Both the position numbers and the translations under genes were made by a program. Of a stretch of 64,000 nucleotides of DNA, positions 1 through 7,887 are shown piece after piece. Source of the stretch: Candidatus Hydrogenedentota bacterium (GTDB lineage Bacteria > Hydrogenedentota > Hydrogenedentia > Hydrogenedentales > JAEUWI01). The stretch is from assembly GCA_016182605.1 (NCBI GenBank), contig JACPGE010000122.1, positions 124,001 to 188,000 on the forward strand. Direction: 5' to 3'. The notes under the pieces are model-generated. The model ran no database searches and was not told where the DNA came from. It worked only from the letters and a program-made list of their open reading frames with translations. The number at the start of each line of letters is the position of its first letter. Positions within the stretch are counted from its first letter, which is position 1.

Positions 1-492
1 GGGCGGATACTCCAGCTTACGTGGCGCAACAATGTGGGCTTTATCTACGATCAGGACACGTTTGCATTGACGGGGGAATTTGCCTATTCGGGCGAGGGGT
101 GGGGCATTACGCACGACGGATCCCGGCTCATCATGAGCAACGGAACCAACACGATCCGGTTCCTGGAGCCGGAGACGTTTGACACGACGGGATCGATTAC
201 GGTTCAGGATCGGGGGATTCCGGTGGACCGGCTGAACGAGCTGGAGTATATCCGCGGTCAGATTTGGGCCAATGTGTGGATGCGCGATTTTATCGCGGTG
301 ATCGATCCGGGGAGCGGAGCGGTGACGGCGTGGCTGGATCTGGCATCGATCGTGCCGGAGTCGGTCCAGAATTCGAATGACAACGTGCTAAACGGCATAG
401 CCTACGATGCGCCGACGGATCGGATTTGGGTGACGGGCAAGCGCTGGCCGAAGCTTTTCGAGATTGCGGTCAGCATGCCGGAGAAGCGTTGA
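1..492 (+). CDS. Glutaminyl-peptide cyclotransferase-like protein, 3' part (5' end outside window)
   Basis: The reading frame is open from base 1, giving 163 residues and a TGA stop. The visible part begins GRILQLTWRN and continues through YDxDTF, GWGxTHDG and LNELEYIRGQIWANVW. These are hallmarks of the bacterial glutamine cyclotransferase propeller family (Glu_cyclase_2), which converts N-terminal glutamine to pyroglutamate, usually in the periplasm. The GTG at 34 is an internal valine, not a start, because conserved family sequence precedes it. The signal peptide, if any, lies outside the window. The gene faces the histidine kinase gene across a repeat cluster. Family assignment is firm; in vivo substrates cannot be told. 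Confidence 0.85.
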   Translation, partial: GRILQLTWRNNVGFIYDQDTFALTGEFAYSGEGWGITHDGSRLIMSNGTNTIRFLEPETFDTTGSITVQDRGIPVDRLNELEYIRGQIWANVWMRDFIAVIDPGSGAVTAWLDLASIVPESVQNSNDNVLNGIAYDAPTDRIWVTGKRWPKLFEIAVSMPEKR

Positions 493-595
493 AGCGAGAC
501 GTTTCCGGGCGGGATTCGTGAGGGGGATTGCACGCAAGTTGGAGGGTAGTCCCCGGGGAGGAATCCCACGTGGGTGAGTCTCCGTGTATGTGCTC

Positions 596-668
596 GGGTA
601 CAGTCCCTGCCGGGGATGGTTTTTGCATCCAGTTCAACGACTGGATTGCCGGCAGGTACGGTCCCCTT
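596..668 (+). repeat. Dispersed nested-hairpin repeat, copy 1
   Basis: The unit starts gggtacagtccc and ends ggtacggtcccctt. The outer stem CCTGCCGG (606-613) pairs perfectly with CCGGCAGG (649-656). An inner stem ATCCAGT (627-633) pairs with ACTGGAT (640-646) around the loop TCAACG. Near-identical units occur at 31383-31455 and 31468-31535, about 31 kb away. The short size, dyad symmetry and extragenic position resemble REP/BIME-like elements, which are often moved by Y1 (RAYT) transposases. No such transposase is in the window. Confidence 0.8.
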
Positions 669-670
669 GA

Positions 671-726
671 GATGTGGGTTTTTGCGTCCAGTTCAACGAC
701 TGGATTGCCGGCAGGTACAGTCCCCT
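671..726 (+). repeat. Dispersed nested-hairpin repeat, copy 2 (5'-truncated)
   Basis: This copy keeps the inner CCAGT...ACTGG stem and the right half attgccggcaggtacagtccc, but has lost the left outer arm. It is followed directly by the start of another unit (729-745), so the element has a tandem tendency of roughly 58 bases here. Confidence 0.7.
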
Positions 727-877
727 GTGATGTGGGTTCTTGCGTGTTGGCGGTGAGGGGAGCGTCCCCGAGGGGGATCTCTCACTTCGTCCGAGATGAC
801 ATTTCGTTCAGGTGGACATTTCGTACGGGAAGACGCTTCGTTCGGGAGGAGGCGGGCTTCGAGAGCGGATGAATTGA

Positions 878-1936
878 TTAATCCGCGGCTGTGGGGACGG
901 TTACCTCGAACCATGCGCCACCTTCTTCGCGATTGCCAAAGGTAATGAGGCCGTTGTGTGCGGCCACCATACGGTGTGCGATGGAAAGGCCCAACCCTGT
1001 GCCGTCGGGTTTGTTGGTGAAAAATGCGTTGAATATATCTTGATTGGAGGGGAGATGGATGCCGGGCCCGGTGTCTTCGCAACGGAAGACGGCCTGTCCG
1101 GTCCGGTTGATCAGGGTGAAGGCGACGGCGCCGCCATCCCCGGCGGCTTCGATGGCATTGCGGAGGATGTTTGCGAGGGCTTGGGCCATTTTTTCGCAGT
1201 CCGCTTCGAGTGCAACGGGTTCATTGGGCACGGCCACGTGGAATTTCACCTGGAGTTCGCGGGCCAGGTTTTCGCACAAGGTTACGGCGCGATCCACGAT
1301 CTGAAGCGCATCCATCGGGATCGGGTTTACCGTGAAAGGCCGCGCGAATCCCAAGAACTGGGTGATGAGGTCCCCCATGTGGGTGGCTTCGTCGTGAATG
1401 GTTTGGGCGCGCCGCTTGAGGGCATCTTCGTGGAGTTTCCGGACCAGCAGTTCGGCCAGGCCGCTGATGACGGAAAGGGGATTGCGCAGTTCGTGGACGA
1501 CGCCGGCGGTGAGTTCGCCAATCTGAGCGAGCTGCTGGTTGAGTGTGGCGAGGCGTTCGAGGCGGCGCATCTCGGTCATGTCGATGAAGAGGAAGATGGC
1601 TCCGTGGAATCCGGGCGCGCCCTGGAGTGGGGATGCGGTGATACCGAGGAAGCGGGTTTCGCCGCCGTCTTGCAGGGCAAGTTCGACACGGGAGAGGGTT
1701 TTTCTCTCGTTGCGGAGTTTTTCGAGCAAATCCAAAAGGGGCGTCAAGGCGGGGATGGAGTGCAATTCGATTCCGGGCGCCAGTTCGCCTTCGTTAAGGC
1801 GCAGGTGCCTGCAGGCCGCGGCGTTCACGCGCAGTATGGCGCCTTCTCCGTCGCAGGCGAGCACGCCGCTGGCGAGGCTGTCGAAAATCTGATCGTTAAT
1901 GGTGTCGTGCTGCAACCTTTCAGGCGCATTTTCCAT
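878..1936 (-). CDS. PAS-domain sensor histidine kinase (NtrB/AtoS-like), orphan
   Basis: The protein has 352 residues. A PAS-like sensor region spans roughly residues 12-120. The HisKA dimerisation domain carries the phospho-acceptor His148 in VVHELRNPLS. The HATPase domain has the N box NILRNAIEAA, G1 DTGPGI, F box FFTNKPDGTG and G2 GTGLGLSIAH. There is no transmembrane segment, so it is a predicted cytosolic kinase. The ATG at 1936 is preceded by AAAGGAGG at a spacing of about 10. A TTG 33 bases upstream would also keep the frame but has poorer support. It lies 63 bases downstream of rsmA on the same strand. No response regulator is adjacent, so its partner and signal are unknown. Confidence 0.93.
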   Translation of the reverse strand: MENAPERLQHDTINDQIFDSLASGVLACDGEGAILRVNAAACRHLRLNEGELAPGIELHSIPALTPLLDLLEKLRNERKTLSRVELALQDGGETRFLGITASPLQGAPGFHGAIFLFIDMTEMRRLERLATLNQQLAQIGELTAGVVHELRNPLSVISGLAELLVRKLHEDALKRRAQTIHDEATHMGDLITQFLGFARPFTVNPIPMDALQIVDRAVTLCENLARELQVKFHVAVPNEPVALEADCEKMAQALANILRNAIEAAGDGGAVAFTLINRTGQAVFRCEDTGPGIHLPSNQDIFNAFFTNKPDGTGLGLSIAHRMVAAHNGLITFGNREEGGAWFEVTVPTAAD

Positions 1937-1999
1937 AGGCCAAGGTCCTCCTTTGTGCATAAAGCCCAAGACCGCCCCCGGTCCGTAAGCGCGCGCGCC

Positions 2000-2887
2000 T
2001 TAGCTCGGGCTGCCGATGCGCTCGCGGATAGATCCCGCCAGTGTAGCAAACTCTTCGATCGACAAGGTCTGCGGCCGGCGTCCGCCATCGATCCCGGCCT
2101 GATCCATCGCCTCCAGAACCTGCTCTTTCGGCACGCCGAAATTGCCTGACTTGGTCAGGCAGTTCCGGAGTGTCTTCCGGCGCGTTGCAAAGGCCGCGCG
2201 GACGACCTTCATGAGGAAGGCCGGTTCCACGCCGCCCGACATGGGTGTATCGTGGGTCCGGAACCGGACGATGCAACTGTCCACTTTGGGCTTCGGCATG
2301 AAGCAGGAGGCCGGGACCTTGTGGACGAGATCCACCTTGGCGTAACACCGTGCCGCCACAGAAAGGATACCATAGTTTTCGGCGTTTACCGGTGCGACCA
2401 GGCGTTCCCCGACTTCTTCCTGCATCATGACGACGAGGTGGGAGAATCGGACCGGGGCTTCGAGGAAGTGAAAGAGCAGGGGTGTGGTGATGTAATAGGG
2501 GAGGTTGGAGACCATTTTGTAGGCGGGCTTGGCGGGGAGGTATTCTTCGATGAGTTTTGCGAGGGAATGGTTGAGTACATCGCCGCGGAACAAGCGGACC
2601 TGTTCCATGTGGCCAAACTGTTCTTCGAGGCAGGGGATGAAGGAAGCGTCGATCTCGATACTGAGGAGATAACCGGCCTTGGTGCTGATACGCCGGGTCA
2701 GTGCGCCGAGCCCGGCGCCGACCTCGATTACGGCGTCGTCCCGATCGAGTTGGGCGGCATCGACCATGATGCGGTTGATGTTGTCGTCGAGCAAGAGGTT
2801 TTGTCCGAGGGCGCGCTTGAAGCGGATATCGTATTTTTTGCACATTTCGCGCAGCGACAACCCATGGGGCTGCTGAGAAGATTCCAT
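2000..2887 (-). CDS. rsmA: 16S rRNA (adenine1518/1519-N6)-dimethyltransferase RsmA/KsgA
   Basis: The protein has 295 residues, the usual length for the family. It dimethylates two adjacent adenines in the 3' terminal hairpin of 16S rRNA, a late step of small-subunit assembly. Visible motifs are the N-terminal FKRALGQNLLLDDNI, the SAM-binding VIEVGAGLGALT, the acidic LSIEID, and the catalytic motif IV NLPYYIT. The C-terminal helical domain contains FATRRKTLRN. The start at 2887 (MESSQQ) follows GGCGGAG at a spacing of 6 and is preferred over an upstream in-frame start at 2923. The gene sits between a lipoprotein gene (58-base gap) and the histidine kinase. Confidence 0.96.
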   Translation of the reverse strand: MESSQQPHGLSLREMCKKYDIRFKRALGQNLLLDDNINRIMVDAAQLDRDDAVIEVGAGLGALTRRISTKAGYLLSIEIDASFIPCLEEQFGHMEQVRLFRGDVLNHSLAKLIEEYLPAKPAYKMVSNLPYYITTPLLFHFLEAPVRFSHLVVMMQEEVGERLVAPVNAENYGILSVAARCYAKVDLVHKVPASCFMPKPKVDSCIVRFRTHDTPMSGGVEPAFLMKVVRAAFATRRKTLRNCLTKSGNFGVPKEQVLEAMDQAGIDGGRRPQTLSIEEFATLAGSIRERIGSPS

Positions 2888-2945
2888 GATAACTCCGCCG
2901 GGAACTCCCGGGTGGACGAACAAAAGTCCCGCTATGAGAGTAGGT

Positions 2946-3575
2946 TCAGCGTGCCGCCAGAAGCACCGCGGTAAACTGGGCCGAGGGTGAAGCCTTGAAG
3001 GTAAGCGAGGTTTTGACTTCGGTTTGAACTTGTGCGGCGGCCTCGTCTTTGCGGGGGCTGTGCACGGGAATGGTGATAACGATCATGTCGCCTGAACCGG
3101 CTTTGAGGGTAGCTGCCTCTGCCGACAGGATCATGGTGTCGAGTACGTTGGCATAGGGTTCCTGGACGGCGTAACCGGCGGAGGGAAAGGTGAAGGTGGC
3201 GGAGAAGGTCCAGGATTCGGGGTCGGTTTCGGAGGGCAGAATAGTGCCTTCGAGGTTGTAGGTGCCGCGCACGCGAAAGCCTTTTTTATCGGGCAGGGGC
3301 GAGACTTCCACGCCGGAGTTGACGGTGTTCTGGGTGTCGAGGGAGAGATCCATTTTCGATTGGCCGGGCTGATCCGCGGGCTTTCCGACGGGCACGGCCT
3401 CGATGAGATCTTCCACGGGCGATGGCGCAGGGGCTTCCGCGCCCATTTCCGCCGGCATAGGGGCAACTGGCGCTTCGGGCGCGGGCACTTCAAAGGGTTT
3501 CTCGTCTGGGATACACCCCGATAGGGCAAGCAGCAACAAAGCGGCGCCGGCAAGCGCGCGCGTCTTGATGAACAT
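2946..3575 (-). CDS. Lipoprotein of unknown function
   Basis: The protein has 209 residues. An N-terminal signal ends in the lipobox LSGC (Cys21), so it is predicted to be a lipid-anchored envelope protein. A Pro/Ala/Glu-rich linker (about residues 25-60) is followed by a probably beta-rich domain with GTYNLEGTI and SWTFSATFTF. I recognise no family. The ATG at 3575 has AGGAG at a spacing of about 8, and it is the start that places the signal peptide at the N-terminus; a longer frame from 3692 would bury the signal. It is first in a same-strand run with rsmA and the histidine kinase. Confidence 0.85.
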   Translation of the reverse strand: MFIKTRALAGAALLLLALSGCIPDEKPFEVPAPEAPVAPMPAEMGAEAPAPSPVEDLIEAVPVGKPADQPGQSKMDLSLDTQNTVNSGVEVSPLPDKKGFRVRGTYNLEGTILPSETDPESWTFSATFTFPSAGYAVQEPYANVLDTMILSAEAATLKAGSGDMIVITIPVHSPRKDEAAAQVQTEVKTSLTFKASPSAQFTAVLLAAR

Positions 3576-3853
3576 GTGTGAATCTCCTGATGAAGCCTGG
3601 GTTTTGGGATACGTGTCCACAGTGCGTATACTACCTTTGCGGTGGCGGTGAAGTCCACAGAAATCGGCGGGGGGATCGAAGCGGCGGGGCATATGCTATA
3701 CTCTGGAACGCGGGCCCGGCATGCGTAGTGCGGGGATCCGGGCGGTTCTTTACAATGGATCAGGGACTCCGCTAGTGTACGGAGCACACCTCTTCGGGGT
3801 GCATGTTGCAGTAACGCAGGCGGTGACACGAGAACGGTTTATAAGTACGACCC

Positions 3854-5521
3854 ATGGCATCAGTAACGATTGAACAGCCCGGCGTGCCGACGATGACTGT
3901 ACCGTTGTCGGGCAATGAGATATCTTTCGGCCGCTCGGAGGAGAGCGACGTGGTGCTTGTCGCGGACGAAGTGTCGCGGCATCACGCGAAGATATGCCGC
4001 CGGGGCGAGAATATGGTGCTGGTGGATTTGAAGAGCCTGAACGGCACCTATGTGAACCGGCAGCGGATCGTGGAGCGGGTGCTTTCTCACATGGACGAGA
4101 TTTGGTTTGGGAGCCGTTGCAATCTGGTTTACCGCAACGACACCCAGTTGTCGGCGAAGGAGAAGGAGGCGAAGGCGGAGGCGGAGCCGGACCGGCAGGT
4201 AGAACGGGACATGGACAAGATCCGGGAGGAGATGGATCGGGTGGGGAACAGCATGACGATGATAGGGCGGAAGACGCCCTTCATTGCCGCGGAGGTGAAG
4301 GCGAAGACAGCGGAGGCGGATTCGGCGGATATTGTCAAGATGAGCCGGGCCTACCGGCGCATGGCGGCGTTGCACAAGGCGAGCCAGATTATGGCTTCGA
4401 ACTTCGATTTGAAGAAACGGTTGAGCGACGTATTGGATTTGGTGATGGAGGTGCTGGAGGCGGATCGGGGCTTTGTGATGCTTCGGGAGGAGGACTCGAA
4501 CAACCTCAATGTGAAGGTTGCGCGGGAGATGGGGCGGGAACTGGAGGCGAGTTCGCCGAGCATGGGGATAGCGGGGCGCGCGGCGATAGACGGCGAATCG
4601 GTGCTGATGGCGGATCGGGCTTCGGACAAGGAATTCGGGATGCGCGAGAGCATCATCCGGCACGAGATCCTCAGCGCGATGTGCGTACCGCTGAAGATCA
4701 AGGATCGGATTCTGGGATCCATTTACATTGACACGCGGCGTCCGGACATCACGTTTAGCGAGGAGGATCTGGAGCTTTTCGCCTCGTTGTCGTCTCAATC
4801 GGCGCTGGCCATCGACAACGTGCGTCTTCACGATCAGGTGGTGGAAGCGGAGAAGAAGCGGTCTGAATTTGGGCGCTTCCTCTCTCCGGGCATCGTAGAT
4901 CGGATCATGAACGAGGCGGAGAGCGTGGAATTGGGGGGGCAGCGCGCGATGGTGACGACGCTGTTCTGCGACATCCGCGGTTTCACGAACATGACGGAGA
5001 AGATTACGCCGACGCAACTGATGGATCTTTTGAACGAGTATTTCACCGCGATGACGCGGATCATTTTCGATCACAAGGGCACGCTGGACAAGTACGTGGG
5101 CGACGAGATCATGGCGGTATTTGGCGCGCCGGTTTCGACGGGAGACGATGAATACCAGGCGGTGGCATCGGCGCTGGCGATTCAGAAGAAGAATGCGGAG
5201 TTGAACGTGACCCGCGAGCGGGAAGGCCGCCCCACGTTTGAACTTGGCATAGGGATCGACACGGGGGACGTGTTTGCGGGCTATTTTGGGTCGCCCATGC
5301 GGATGGAGTACACGGTGGTGGGCGATCGGGTGAACACGGCGAGCCGGTTTTGCAGCATGGCGGGCCCGGGCAAGGTTATCGTGGGGAACGCCACCTGGGA
5401 GAAGATCCAGGACCGTGTGGTGACGGTACCGATAGGCGCGGTGATGCTGAAGGGGAAAGAGCAGGAAGTGCACGCCCATGAGATTGTGGCATTGAAGGAA
5501 AGCGAGCCTGCGGAGATCTAA
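3854..5521 (+). CDS. FHA-GAF-class III adenylate cyclase
   Basis: The protein has 555 residues with three modules. The FHA domain (about 20-90) has FGRS, SRHHAK and LNGTYVN, and would bind phosphothreonine peptides. A charged, probably coiled linker follows. The GAF domain (about 170-325) has DRGFVML and SQSALAIDNV. The class III cyclase catalytic domain (about 355-520) has both metal-binding aspartates (FCDIRGF and YVGDEIMA), the purine-selecting Lys in LDKYVGDE and Asp in YTVVGDRVN, and the transition-state Asn/Arg in VNTASR. The Lys/Asp pair predicts ATP rather than GTP as substrate. No membrane segment is seen. The gene stands alone, so the kinase feeding the FHA domain and the cAMP target are not evident. 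Confidence 0.93.
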   Translation: MASVTIEQPGVPTMTVPLSGNEISFGRSEESDVVLVADEVSRHHAKICRRGENMVLVDLKSLNGTYVNRQRIVERVLSHMDEIWFGSRCNLVYRNDTQLSAKEKEAKAEAEPDRQVERDMDKIREEMDRVGNSMTMIGRKTPFIAAEVKAKTAEADSADIVKMSRAYRRMAALHKASQIMASNFDLKKRLSDVLDLVMEVLEADRGFVMLREEDSNNLNVKVAREMGRELEASSPSMGIAGRAAIDGESVLMADRASDKEFGMRESIIRHEILSAMCVPLKIKDRILGSIYIDTRRPDITFSEEDLELFASLSSQSALAIDNVRLHDQVVEAEKKRSEFGRFLSPGIVDRIMNEAESVELGGQRAMVTTLFCDIRGFTNMTEKITPTQLMDLLNEYFTAMTRIIFDHKGTLDKYVGDEIMAVFGAPVSTGDDEYQAVASALAIQKKNAELNVTREREGRPTFELGIGIDTGDVFAGYFGSPMRMEYTVVGDRVNTASRFCSMAGPGKVIVGNATWEKIQDRVVTVPIGAVMLKGKEQEVHAHEIVALKESEPAEI

Positions 5522-5531
5522 GCGGGGGCGC

Positions 5532-6125
5532 TCAGAAACGGATCACCATGTAGTACCACACGGCGGCCATGGCGAGCAGTCCTGCGATTGCGACACCGGC
5601 GTGACCGCCCCAGAGCACGGAGAATCCGGGACTGGCGGGTTGGGGAGCGGGGCTTGGGGGGATGCGGCTGTCGAGTTCCTGGAATGCCGTTTGCGCTTCG
5701 GCGCGCCGGGATTCCACCAAGGCGCGCGCGCGGTCTGCTGCGGTCTTGTCCTCTTCGTGGACAGGCAATTTTTGCCCGTCGATATCCAACAATTCGTACC
5801 CTGCGCTGTCCCAACCCTGCTTGAGGCGCTGCATGCGCACGCCGGTACTTTCGGGGCTGATCTCGAAATCGGCCGGGCGGATTTCAGAGCGGGCGGGGGC
5901 ATTCCAGGGCTCGTCGAGGACGAACATGTATTTTTTTCCTGGCGCGGTGTCGTCGACCGCACTCACAAAGGCGCCGTCATGCCAGAGCGCGCCGAAAACG
6001 GGTTCGCTATTACCGCGGCGGCTTTGCAGGGTAAAGGTCTGGGTCTTTTCGACCAGATCCCCGTAGAAGGAGGTATCGTATTGGGCAACGAAACAGCAGG
6101 ATATGGCAATGCAGAAGCTAATCAT
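5532..6125 (-). CDS. Hypothetical protein with C-terminal membrane anchor
   Basis: The protein has 197 residues and no recognised family. The N-terminus (MISFCIAISCCFVAQYDTSF) is short and hydrophobic. The middle is polar with a helical Arg/Ala/Glu stretch (AADRARALVESRRAEAQ), then a Pro-rich linker, then one transmembrane helix near the C-terminus (GVAIAGLLAMAAVWYYMVI). It could be an exported, C-terminally anchored protein. There is no Shine-Dalgarno sequence before the ATG, and a good promoter ends only 6 bases upstream, which suggests a leaderless mRNA. It is convergent with the cyclase gene (10-base gap) and divergent from the zinc-ribbon gene. Confidence 0.75.
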   Translation of the reverse strand: MISFCIAISCCFVAQYDTSFYGDLVEKTQTFTLQSRRGNSEPVFGALWHDGAFVSAVDDTAPGKKYMFVLDEPWNAPARSEIRPADFEISPESTGVRMQRLKQGWDSAGYELLDIDGQKLPVHEEDKTAADRARALVESRRAEAQTAFQELDSRIPPSPAPQPASPGFSVLWGGHAGVAIAGLLAMAAVWYYMVIRF

Positions 6126-6131
6126 GCTAAG

Positions 6132-6160
6132 AGTATATGAATTGGCGTCCTTCCAGACAA
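6132..6160 (-). promoter_or_regulatory. Predicted sigma70 promoter, leaderless context
   Basis: On the minus strand TTGTCT is followed by 17 bases and TATACT. The -10 box ends 6 bases before the ATG at 6125, so the expected transcription start falls at or next to the start codon. Confidence 0.5.
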
Positions 6161-6192
6161 CCTATTTCATTGCGCAATTTTGAGGGGAACGC

Positions 6193-6804
6193 ATGTTGCG
6201 AGATCCAGCCGTCGCGGGGCTACTGCTATCGCTGCTCTTCGCCGTGGCGGGGGTGACTGGGCTCCTGTGGGGCGTCCGGCGCCGGAAGCGCTTGTCTCAG
6301 GGGCCCGGGCTCAGCCAGGTGGAATGCACCCATTGTCTGGAGCCGATGAGCATAGAGCGGCGGCGGCTGGTGGCATTGAGCCCGGTGGAGAAGGGCTTGG
6401 TGATTCGGAGCAAACCCGAATGGGTGGGCAAGGCCATGGGCGAGTATGTGTGCCCGAACTGCGGTTCCACGCACACGTTTGGCATCCAGGGCCGCAAGCT
6501 TACCTTGCTGGGCACCAACTTTTACGAACCGCAGACGATCTCGGTGCAATGCAGCGAGTGCCGGAACCGTCTGGAGGAGCCCCAGTGGGCTCCCGAGGGG
6601 GCGCAACCTTCATGGCAGGGGGTGCGGGAGCGGCAGCCCCGCGTGGGGGTGCGCTGCCCCTTCTGCCGGGCTGTAACGTGTGTTTCGTGCTGTGCGGATT
6701 ACACGCGGAACCGGACGGCGGACAAGAGCCTGAAGTGCCCGCGCTGCGATCGCGGTCCGCTCACGCAGTATCTTTTCCCCCAGCGGGATATGCGCAACCT
6801 TTGA
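6193..6804 (+). CDS. Membrane-anchored multi-zinc-ribbon protein
   Basis: The protein has 203 residues. One transmembrane helix lies at about residues 8-27, followed by RRRKR, so the rest is predicted cytosolic. At least three cysteine pair sets follow: CTHC with CPNC, CSEC, and CPFC/CVSC with CPRC near the C-terminus, consistent with zinc ribbons. I recognise no named family. The start has AGGGG about 6 bases upstream. The STN-like lipoprotein gene begins 23 bases downstream, so the two are probably cotranscribed. A structural, protein- or nucleic-acid-binding role is possible but not shown. Confidence 0.8.
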   Translation: MLRDPAVAGLLLSLLFAVAGVTGLLWGVRRRKRLSQGPGLSQVECTHCLEPMSIERRRLVALSPVEKGLVIRSKPEWVGKAMGEYVCPNCGSTHTFGIQGRKLTLLGTNFYEPQTISVQCSECRNRLEEPQWAPEGAQPSWQGVRERQPRVGVRCPFCRAVTCVSCCADYTRNRTADKSLKCPRCDRGPLTQYLFPQRDMRNL

Positions 6805-6827
6805 GCGATTTTCGGGATGGAGCAGGT

Positions 6828-7868
6828 ATGAGCGTTCGAAATCGATGGCTGGCTTTCTTCTTGGCAGTAATTGTGCTGCCGATCGGGGGCTGCGCGACGG
6901 GCACGGCCGGCCCGAAGCCCGGCAAGCGGTCTGGGCACCCGCAATCGAGGGGATCGAGCGTCTATCCGGCGCCTGTGCAGGCGGCTATCAGCTACGCGGC
7001 CGAGGGCGAATTGCTGGGCAATGCGATCCGCAGTATTGGAGCGGCGCACGAGGCGGGATTTGTGTTGCTGGCAGGGCTGGAGTCTCAGCCAACGGGGCCG
7101 GTGTCGTTTTCCGGGACTGCCGCGGAGGCGGTGGCGGCACAGCTTTCCCAGAGTACGGGCAATGTTTTCACGTCGACGCCGTTCTACCAGTTCATCTATC
7201 CCTCGGATTATGCGGTGCTGCTTGAAAGTTCTTTTGAGGGCGCCTTGCCGGCGCGCTATCGCGCGCTGGAAGCCTCGGTGGACTTTGGAGCCGGGACGGA
7301 GATCTACAATGTATTTGCGTTGTTGAACAAGACCTTCGGGATCAATCTTGTGGCGGACAATGCCATAGCGGACGCGGTAACGGGGGAGATCGCGCTGCAC
7401 CACACGCCGTTGGAACTGATACTGGATGCGGTGTTCCGCAGTGCGCGCATACCGGGCGCCAGTTACACGATTGACGCGAACGACACGTACATTTTCATTG
7501 GCAAGGCGGGGGTGGATCATTCCCGGGAATTGCTGTTGAACCGCGGCGCGCTGAGCGGGAGCGACCGGGCGCTTCTGGAGCGGCGGGTGAATGTGGAGAT
7601 GCCCGAGCCGGCGCTGGGGGCTGAGGGGGTCGTATTCCGGCATAGCGCGGAACCGCTGCGCAAGGCGATCCCCTACCTTTCCGAACAGATTGGGATGCCG
7701 GTGACTGCGCGCCGGCCTCTGGGGGAATTGCCGGTGAATTTTTTCACGCTGACGGACGTACCGGTGTCGACGGCGCTTGATTTGCTGATCCGGCAGTGGC
7801 AGGTACCACGCTTCCATTACCGGGTGAGCAACGGCGCGGTGGAGCTTTTGTTGCGGGATGAACGCTGA
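6828..7868 (+). CDS. Lipoprotein with secretin/TonB short N-terminal (STN)-like repeats
   Basis: The protein has 346 residues. The signal peptide ends in the lipobox IGGC (Cys22). The middle and C-terminal parts contain repeated STN/secretin_N-like segments: FGINLVADNAIADAVTG followed by TPLELILDAVF, and a second near the end with MPVTARRPLGELPV and VPVSTALDLLI. Such domains occur in secretins and TonB-dependent signal transducers. No secretin barrel or plug domain follows, so this is a stand-alone periplasmic or outer-membrane lipoprotein. The ATG at 6828 follows GGAG. The ATG at 6828 is preferred because it puts the signal peptide at the N-terminus. It converges on the TonB-like gene at 7888. 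Confidence 0.75.
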   Translation: MSVRNRWLAFFLAVIVLPIGGCATGTAGPKPGKRSGHPQSRGSSVYPAPVQAAISYAAEGELLGNAIRSIGAAHEAGFVLLAGLESQPTGPVSFSGTAAEAVAAQLSQSTGNVFTSTPFYQFIYPSDYAVLLESSFEGALPARYRALEASVDFGAGTEIYNVFALLNKTFGINLVADNAIADAVTGEIALHHTPLELILDAVFRSARIPGASYTIDANDTYIFIGKAGVDHSRELLLNRGALSGSDRALLERRVNVEMPEPALGAEGVVFRHSAEPLRKAIPYLSEQIGMPVTARRPLGELPVNFFTLTDVPVSTALDLLIRQWQVPRFHYRVSNGAVELLLRDER

Positions 7869-7887
7869 AGGCATTGCGGGTGCGCGA

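Larger units (their letters stand above)
493..877. other. Gene-free spacer with hairpin repeats
   Basis: This spacer lies between the convergent cyclotransferase-like and histidine kinase genes. It holds two adjacent copies of a hairpin repeat (596-668 and 671-726) and the first bases of a third, gatgtgggttcttgcgt at 729-745. Short open frames here are low complexity and overlap the repeats, so no gene is called. Confidence 0.7.

Noticed and set aside
596-745. Tandem repeats considered as a CRISPR array
   Set aside because: There are only two to three units, direct continuity without unique spacers, and no cas genes in the window.
956-2149. Long plus-strand open frame of 397 codons
   Set aside because: It is antisense to the histidine kinase and rsmA, which have complete conserved motifs. 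The high-GC codon bias of those genes creates open antisense frames.
3860-5479. Minus-strand open frame of 539 codons
   Set aside because: It is antisense to the FHA-GAF-cyclase gene. Its translation is His/Arg-rich and shows no domain.
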